Part shown: in pieces, positions 57,013 to 64,000 of the stretch
Position numbering within the stretch: position 1 is the first letter of the stretch
Layout of the letters: each line of letters starts with the position of its first letter
NCBI RefSeq assembly: GCF_019320115.1
Contig: NC_089595.1
Coordinates: 110,810,461 to 110,874,460 of the forward strand
Origin: Miscanthus floridulus
Taxonomy: Eukaryota > Streptophyta > Magnoliopsida > Poales > Poaceae
Length of the DNA stretch: 64,000 nucleotides
Reading direction: 5' to 3'
The notes under the pieces: model-generated
Told to the model about the DNA's origin: nothing
What the model saw: only the letters and a program-made list of their open reading frames with translations
The model's database searches: none
Position numbers and translations under genes: made by a program

Positions 57013-58335
57013 ACGATATTGTTATTAACAACGTTGGTCAGAAAATAACAACATCATAATCATGTCAAAATCTTTTTTTCTCTAATTAAATATCATGTTG
57101 GTTCAAAAATAACTAGAGAATCAACTATTTCTTTAGCAGCGGAAACATAAAAAATTCATTATCTATTTTTCAGAAGCATTAAACTTTTCTCAAATATTCT
57201 CTGAAAAATTATCCCGTTGGTTCAGATTTTAACAGACATATTTAAAGTAGACAAATATCATCAAAATCTGCTTCTGAAAATTAAATAAACTCGGAACTTT
57301 ATTTACTGTTCATTGTGGACCGGCTTGCAGCTACAGTATCGGCCTAGTAGCAACAGGGCGTGGCCCGGCCTGCCACAGCAGCCCATGCACCCGCGCTGCC
57401 CACACCCAGGCCACAACCTGGGCCTGGGCTGGCAAAGCGGCCTCCCGCTCGTGCCCGCCAGGGCCTGATTTTGGCTCGGTTGATCTGCGCCGTTGATGCA
57501 GATCGGACGGACACGCGTGCGTCTCGACGGATCAAAACACCGACCTCAATGCCTCCGCTGAAACCCTAGCTTCATTCACCCCTCCTTCTTCTCTCTCTAC
57601 GCTCACGCTCCTTCTCTCTAAACGCAGCAGCAGCAACTGAACGACATGGCGCCGTTGCCGGCCCCTTCGCTGGCGTGCGCGCTCCCCACGTGGGTGAGCG
57701 CGCCATCGTCGAGCAGACTAGCGGCGGTGCCCCACCGCGCCCGTGGAGGCTGTGCTTGAGCGGCAGCGGCGCTGTCTTTTCACGCGCCGGCGAAACGGCA
57801 GCGCACCTGTTCATTCCACACGACGGCGGTGTCGGCAGCGGCGAGGGTAAGCCTCTGCCCTTCCCTTTCTTCTTCCCCTTCTGGATCTGAGTCATGCGAT
57901 TGGGGATTAGGGTTAGGGTTTCTTTTCCCGATTCGATTCGTTCGATTCGGTTCATCTCTTTCATTTGATTTCTTTTCTTTTCTATTTGTACCGAATCGCT
58001 CTCTTCCCCTTCCTCGTCGCGAGTTAGGGTTAGGGTTCGATTGAACCCAATTCGGTTTTGCTCTTGGTTTTGATTCAAGATCGGCGAGATAAGCCCCTTC
58101 CCCTCTTCCCTTCTTCTCTTTTGGATCTTCTTTCTTTTCTTTTGGAGTTGAACCGATTTGGGGTTGGGGTTAGGGTTAGGGTTTGACTCACTGAGTCACT
58201 GTTCTTCTTCTCCAGTGAGTTCTTTGTGGGTTAGGGTTTGGCTTTGATTCTCTTCTAGGCCGAATCCCTCTCCTTTTGTTCGGCCGAATCCCTCTTTTTT
58301 TTTCTTTCCTTCACCCAGTTAGGGTTAGGGTTAGG
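57013..58335 (-). other. Copia leader region with GC-rich and telomere-like segments
   Basis: This is untranslated leader between the primer site and gag of the copia element. It includes a GC-rich block (57300-57860) and a block of TTAGGGTTAGGG motifs (57907, 58024, 58170, 58231, 58319). Open frames here have no domain. Confidence 0.45.
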
Positions 58336-60254
58336 TGAAAGGTCCTAATATGGCTAGAGGGGGGGTGAATAGCCTATTTAAAAATCTACAAATCAACTAG
58401 AGCAATTTAAATAGTATGACAAATAGCGTAAGCAAACTTGCTCTAGCTCTACAAGGGTTGCAAGCCACCTATCCAATAATTCTAGTTGCAATGATTACTT
58501 AGGCACACAAACTTGCTATGTAATTACTCACTAAGAGCTCTCAACCTTGCTACTCTAAAGAGCTTAACTAGATGAATATAAATAATAAAGTGAGCTCTCA
58601 ATTCTAATTACACTAAAGAGCTTATGTCAACTAGTTTGCAAGAATGTAAATAAGTGAGTAAGGTGATTATACCAACGTGTAGGAGATGAACCAATCACAA
58701 GATGAATATATAGCCAATCACTGGGAGAATGCCAAAGACAAGAGACAATCGATTTTCTCCCGAGGTTCACGTGTTTGCCAACACGCTACATCCCCGTTGT
58801 GTCGACCAACACTTGGTGGTTCGGCGGTTAAGAGGTGTTTCACAAACCTCGTCCACACGATTGGACACCACAAGAACTGACCCACAAGTGAGGTAACTCA
58901 ATGACACGAGCAATTTACTAGAGTTACCTTTCGACGCTCCGCCGGGAAAGGTACAACTCCCCTCACAATCACTGGAGACGGCCATGAACAATCACCAACT
59001 CGTGCCGATCCTCCACCGCTGCTCCAACCGTCTAGGTGGTGGCAACCACTAAGAGAAACAAGCAAAATCCGTAGCGCAACACGAATACCAAGTGCCACTA
59101 GATGCAATCACTCAAGTAATGCACTTGGATTCTCTCCCAATCTCACAAAGATGATAGATCAATGATGGAGATGAGTGGGAGGACTTTGGCTAAGCTCACA
59201 AGGTTGTTATGTCAATAAAAATATGCAAAAGTACTCCCTTGAGCCGGCCATGGGGCTATAAATAGAGCCCTCATCAAATAGAGCCGTTATACCCCTTCAC
59301 TGGGCAAAACGCGCTCTGATCGGACGCTCCGGTCATACTGACCGGACGCTGGCCCTCAGCGTCCGGTCGCCCGATGGATGCCACGTGTCACTAGCTTCAA
59401 ACGATGTTCGTCATATTTCAACGGCTACGAAGCTGACCGAATGCTCCGGTAAAACTGACCGGACGCTGAAGCCCCAGCGTCCGATCATTTCCAGTAAGCT
59501 CCCCGAGGCATATTTTTTCAACCGGACGTGTCCGGTCCACCTTGACCGGACACAGACCAGCGTCCGGTGCAATACCCTCGGTACTGTGCAGACCTGTCAG
59601 TTTGACCGGACGCAGAAACCAGCGTCCGGTGCTTTCAGACCCAGCGTCCGGTCAGTTGACCGACGCCAGCGTCTTCGCGATCAACTCGTTTTCATTTCTA
59701 ACTTCTTCACCCTTGATCCAATGTGCCAACCACAAGAATTTGCATTCGGCGCAATAGAAAATAGAGAGGGACCCCAAACCCATCTCAACCCTGCAAACAC
59801 CACCTCCTTTGTAGATGTGCCAACACCACCAAGTGTATCACCTTGTGCACAAGTGTTAGCATATTTTCACAAACATTTTCAAGAGTGTTAGCACTCCATT
59901 AGATCCTAAATGCATATGTAATGAGTTAGAGCATCTAGTGGCACTTTGATAACCGCATTTCGATACGAGTTCCACTCCTCTTAGTAGTACGGCTATCTAT
60001 CCTAAATGTGATCACACTCACTAAGTGTCTTGATCACTAAAATAAAATAGCTCCTACATTTTATACCTTTGCCTTGAGCCTTTTGTTTTTCTCTTTCTTC
60101 TTTTCCAAATTTAAGCATTTGACCATCACCATTGTCATGATTTTCGCCATTGCTTCATCACTCGGAGTAGTGCTACCTATCTCATAATCATCTTGATAAA
60201 CTAGGTTAGCACTTAGAGTTTCATCAATTAACCAAAACCAAACTAGAGCTTTCA
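58336..60254 (-). repeat. Solo LTR D, inverted, same family as LTR A
   Basis: The 1919-bp sequence is bounded by TGAAAGG and CTTTCA, with a perfect TSD TTAGG (58331-58335 and 60255-60259). It is the reverse complement of the LTR at 17623-18838 plus 27866-28612. It contains alternating GACCGGACGC and GCGTCCGGTC motifs (59310-59665). No internal region is present. Confidence 0.9.
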
Positions 60255-60521
60255 TTAGGAAACCCCTTCTGTCTCCTCAGATTCAAAAGGAGGTATGCTC
60301 TTTTCTTGCCGTGCGCCGGCGAAGACGGTGGTGCGGCACCTTTCCCCGCGCAGTGGCGGTGGTAACCGGGAGTTCAGTGACGTCCGCCACCCTCGGTCTT
60401 TTTTTAAATTTTTTTTACCCGGTTAGGGTTAGGGTTTCAATCCAAAACGGATTGAACCCTTGTTCTTTCTTTGATTTCTTTTCAATACTTTACCCCATAC
60501 TAGATCTACACACTAACAATC

Positions 60522-60536
60522 TTGGCTTTGATACCA
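60522..60536 (-). other. Primer binding site of the copia element
   Basis: In element sense the LTR end CTAACA is followed by ATGGTATCAAAGCC, matching the initiator tRNA-Met type site (TGGTATCAGAGC) with one change. Confidence 0.8.
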
Positions 60537-60537
60537 T

Positions 60538-60955
60538 TGTTAGAAACAACAGTACCTCTAAACCGTAGATCGGGGTAAGCATCTTATTTAGGGTTCCTCT
60601 AGTTCGCCCTGGCGTAGTTGCGCCGCAGCCTCGTTGACGCTGGTGTTGAGAGAGCTCGGCGCGGTGGAGTCCAGCGTGGTGGAGACGAGGTCCAGTGGCA
60701 ATGCAGAGGCGACGGTGAGGTTGGTGGCGGCTTCCCGTCGCTGGCAGCACCCTTCTTTCGATCGGGTTAGGTTTTCTGTTGGTGGGTCACGACGGCTCCG
60801 GTCAACCTCGTAGTCCGAGCCCTGATCCCCACCTCTCTTTTTATAGTGATGTGCGACAGGGCCCCCCAACCATATTAGAGTTGGACGTCTCCAATCAGGG
60901 CGCAGATCCTAGGACCAAATAGACCGTTGAGCCTATTGGTGGAGATCAGCTAACA
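60538..60955 (-). repeat. 5' LTR of the copia element
   Basis: The 418-bp LTR matches 47027-47442, with scattered mostly transition differences. TSD GTACC follows at 60956-60960. Confidence 0.92.
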
Positions 60956-61145
60956 GTACCAGCTAGCTTACATAATCGAGCACTCAAACAGAGATATCGC
61001 CTCTCCCGACCGGGCACTAGTTCAACCGGTTTGGACTTTGGAGAGATCGACTTGACGAACTAAATGGCCAAACAAATGCGTCATCAGCAGTGGAACTGTG
61101 GAAGAAGGAGAGCTCCGATCGGCTTCAGGAGATGGATGAGTAGTG

Positions 61146-63117
61146 CTACGAGCCTTCTTCTTCTGACGGCGCGCCGCCGCCTCTCCCGTAGCCGAGCTCC
61201 GAGATCTCCCAGCTCGTTGCTGGGGTTACCTCCTGGTGCAACCGGGTGTATTGCTGAAGAATACAAGCAAAGCAATATATAAGCCACACAGGAATGGCTC
61301 AAAACTCATCCACAACAGCCATAGCTTGAAGATGTGCTGACTGTGCAGTCAGCTGATTGCTACCTCCATCTTTGTCAGCAGTTCGCTCGCGGTCGGCGCA
61401 GAAACGAATATTTGGCTGCAGTCAGGGTTGATGAAGCCCTCGGCGGCGCCTTTCTCGAACAGGGCAAGCAGCGGGTCGTAGTAGCCGTCGACGTTCAGCA
61501 ACCCAACCTGAGAGAAGAGGCCGCCGGCCTTAGTTTGTCTGACTGACAAGAACGCATTGCCGATCCGTGTAGTGATCTTCCTGTCAGTTAGTTCACTTAC
61601 TGGTTTGTCATGAATTCCAAGCTGGCACCAGGTGATCATCTCCAGCAACTCCTCCATCGTCCCGTACCCCCCTGACAGAAATTAACAAAACTGTATGTAA
61701 GCAATGCAAGTTCGACTGAATTATTGTCGATGATGGTAGCAGGAAAACCATAGAACATGCATCTGGCACCTGGAAGAGCGATGAACGCTTCGGATTGGCG
61801 AGCCATCTCGGCTTTCCTCTGATGCATGTCGTCGACGACCTTCACGTTTCCCACGCTCTCACCTGATATCTGCCATAACCCATAAGCACAAGAGAGACGT
61901 ACGTGAGCAAATGTCATTGCAAATCTCCATCGTCCAAGCGTACATACATAACTGTGAGATATGGATTTTCTGAATGACAGGGGACACACTGTTCAGGTTC
62001 ACATCAGATAAAATTCACTTGCCACTTACAGACTTTTCTTTTCCCCGAAAAGAGCAGCAACAAGAGTTTTGCCGCGATTAACGATGGAAAAGGAAAAGGA
62101 AAAGGAAAATGAGATGAAAACAACAAATTGTTCACAACAAAGGAAAAGGACTAGAAAAGCATCCTCTACGTGAGTCTACTAGGCACGTGTAGTACTGAAT
62201 TCAGACGGCACCTAGGTCTCGACTCCAAATTGTCGACTAGATAGGAGGAACCTTCTGCTAGTAGAAATAATAGTAGTCCTTGCTTGGCCAATTCTTTCAT
62301 CAATAGTAGAAAGGACAACTGGAAATGGAGAAGAAATACGTAAATGGAACGACTAGACAGACAAGAAGCTCAGCAGTCATTCATTGAATCCTATCGTAGT
62401 TGTAGCTGAAGCTGAATTATGCATGATGTGAATGGGACATGCTTAAATTTGACCCAACGAGAATCATTGCTAGCTAAACGCTGGGCTAGCTGAACAGCAG
62501 TTCTTCTCTACTACTACCACACCATGAACAGATCTAGGACCAAAGAAATTCACATACCTCAATAGGCATGAGCGCTTTGGGAATCACCCTGTGAACGAAT
62601 GAACAAATCAAAAGCAAACAAGAAAAACAGCTCCAAAACATCAGATAGGGTGTATTCAAAGAAGGGTGCAGGTGACACACACATCAAAAGAAAGAAAGAA
62701 AAAGGTGAAGCTGCAAGCGCGTCAGGGTACCCAAGGACATGGCAGCCGCCGTCGCGAACCGTCCGTGCAATCACGCCCATCAGGCCGATGCTGCCCCCGC
62801 CGTAGACCAGGTTGATGCCCCTCCGCACCTGCACGTTGGTACGTTGCGGTTACAGAAGCTAGGCGCGGACACGACGGCGGTCAGCTACCAAGCAAGAACT
62901 CAAAACATCCAAGAGAAAGGACGCTGGTGGCAGTGCTCTAGCGCATGGCGGGCGTGGTGAGCTCCCTGGCTCCCACTGCCTGCACGTGCACACTCACCAG
63001 CTCGTGGCCGAGCTCGAGGGCGGCGTCGGCGTACACCTTGCGGCGGCCGGCGTTGCTGCCACAGAAGACGCAGATCGTACGGAACCTGCTCGGCACCGCC
63101 GGCGCCCCGTCGCCCAT
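61146..63117 (-). CDS. LOG: LONELY GUY cytokinin riboside 5'-monophosphate phosphoribohydrolase
   Basis: A complete gene with seven exons: 63117-62998, 62828-62731, 62588-62558, 61869-61770, 61671-61601, 61507-61364 and 61253-61146. All have GT/AG borders, and the phases join to a 223-residue protein ending TAG. LOG enzymes release active cytokinin bases from riboside monophosphates in the cytosol and nucleus. Visible family motifs are FCGSNAGRR (about residues 18-26), [12 protein letters not shown] (47-58), [20 protein letters not shown] (94-113), the catalytic nucleotide-binding PGGYGTMEE (116-124) and [12 protein letters not shown] (143-154). The length is usual for the family, there is no transit peptide, and nothing is mutated in the core. 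The start is the first ATG before the conserved block. A GGAAAA repeat lies in intron 3 (about 62086-62108). A copia element begins 190 bp past the stop. The paralogue within the LOG family cannot be told. Confidence 0.96.
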
Positions 63118-64000
63118 GCCGATCGGCGGCCACGCGTGCGGCTGCCTAGCCTAGCGCCGGGCCCCGCCTCTCCTGGCGCTGCCTAGCCGGCGAGGAGCGG
63201 GAGCTTCGAGGAGGGAAGGATGGTGGTGCCGTGTTTGGCTGCGCGTGCGTTATCTCCAGCAGCGCGTCTCGGCAGAGCTCCCAAGTGATGGCGGCATTAA
63301 GGAAGGCGAGTGGTGTAATCGATCGCCCTCCCCTTTTAATTCCGGTGGGTCAAACACCTCCCCCGCCGCTGTCATTTTCGCGGGCGGTCCGGTGAGCAGT
63401 CACCACCCCGCCCGGGGGGCCCTCCCGTAACTCTGCATTGTCTGTCCCCCTCACCGTGTCGATCGCCGAGACTCTTTTTGCACCGCCCAGTCCGCTTCCA
63501 CTCTCCACTGTGCCTGCCTGCCGGCGACGGCATGCATGGCACCGGCACTGTTCCCCGCGTCTGGACCATCAGTCCGTGTCTCTGTCTCCCCGGGCTGCCC
63601 AGGCGCCGCCGACCCATCCCGGCCGTCCAAACCCCGCCCTCTCCGGCTGCGCCGCATGGAGCCATTCAGAGCCGTGCCCAACCAGACCAGACCTTTTCCA
63701 CCAAGGGTTGCCATCAGGGGCGCCACCAGCGGCGGTAACTGTAAACACGAGTAGCTTCAGACCTGTTTCAGGGCGCAGTGATAAACTGATAGTGTTGTTC
63801 GGTTCCGCCGAAAGGCGTAGTTTTCGGCACGTCCCTGTCCGCCGCCTGTGCACTGGTACAGCACTAGGCCGCAGCGGCGCAGCAAAATCCCATCGCCCAT
63901 CGGCCACAGATTTTCTCCCCCTATTCTATCACTCCATCGATCGCTAGTTCGCTACCGGCATATAAATTACTTTTTATTGCAACAACAAAAAGGCAAGACT
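63118..64000 (-). promoter_or_regulatory. Upstream region of the LOG gene
   Basis: The GC- and CT-rich DNA 5' of LOG should include its leader and promoter. I see no convincing TATA box within 300 bp of the ATG, so the promoter may be TATA-less. The long open frames on both strands at 63372-63947 have no domain. Confidence 0.45.

Larger units (their letters stand above)
47027..60955 (-). mobile_element. Ty1/copia LTR retrotransposon with two nested insertions
   Basis: It is in minus orientation: 5' LTR 60538-60955, primer site 60522-60536, decayed gag-pol, purine tract near 47443-47456, 3' LTR 47027-47442. A perfect TSD GTACC lies at 47022-47026 and 60956-60960. The element is about 13.9 kb because a SIRE-like element (48996-55045) sits in its RT and a solo LTR (58336-60254) in its leader; without them it is about 6 kb. 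It lies 190 bp downstream of the LOG stop codon. Confidence 0.92.

Noticed and set aside
57572..58078. 168-codon minus-strand frame
   Set aside because: Lies in the copia leader with telomere-like repeats; no domain and no supporting splice sites.
62900..63133. Arg-rich frame overlapping LOG exon 1
   Set aside because: It is an alternate-frame shadow; the correct frame starts at ATG 63117 and matches the LOG N-terminus.

Overview
The window is plant nuclear DNA and almost certainly from a grass. I infer a panicoid (Andropogoneae such as Miscanthus, Saccharum or Sorghum) from the transposon families; no search was possible. Only two ordinary host genes are clear, both on the minus strand: an intron-less bHLH transcription factor of the HECATE/IND-like group (35579-36784) with a TATA box upstream, and a complete seven-exon LONELY GUY (LOG) cytokinin-activating enzyme (61146-63117). 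Nearly everything else is transposable-element DNA, much of it nested, and most insertions can be bounded by target-site duplications (TSDs).

Layout. 1-4258: a decayed Mutator-like (MULE) mudrA-type transposase gene, followed by a convergent, intact two-exon gene for a GRF zinc-finger/membrane-tail protein. 4269-14781: a Tekay/Del chromovirus (Ty3/gypsy) inserted 10 bp upstream of that gene's ATG, with 3.6 kb LTRs; its 3' LTR is cut by a 100-N assembly gap. 14882-16600: a second, broken GRF gene on the minus strand. 16580-29442: an L1-type LINE with a C-terminal RNase H, split by a nest of three solo LTRs. LTR A is hit by Tekay-like LTR B, which is hit by inverted Tekay-like LTR C. 29450-34700: a hAT element, MITEs and a LINE-like element with a 1.2 kb tandem duplication. 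35579-37211: the bHLH gene and promoter. 37560-47000: LTR fragments, a solo LTR with a minisatellite, Stowaway and CACTA-like MITEs. 47027-60955: a 13.9 kb Ty1/copia element carrying a deleted SIRE/Maximus-like copia element inside its reverse transcriptase and a solo LTR in its leader. 60961-64000: LOG and its upstream region.

The strongest global pattern is how the elements have died. In the Tekay polyprotein one unbroken frame of about 1530 codons carries seven premature stops (six TAG, one TAA), most at places where the family has Gln, and no frameshift. The MULE, second GRF gene, LINE, SIRE third ORF and one LTR short ORF show the same CAR-to-TAR, CGA-to-TGA or TGG-to-TAG/TGA damage. The two Tekay LTRs differ mostly by transitions (about 37 to 2 by eye). 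This fits deamination of methylated cytosine, especially at CAG (CHG) sites. A second notable pattern is a short acidic ORF ending in GKPR, at the same place in three separate Tekay-type LTRs.
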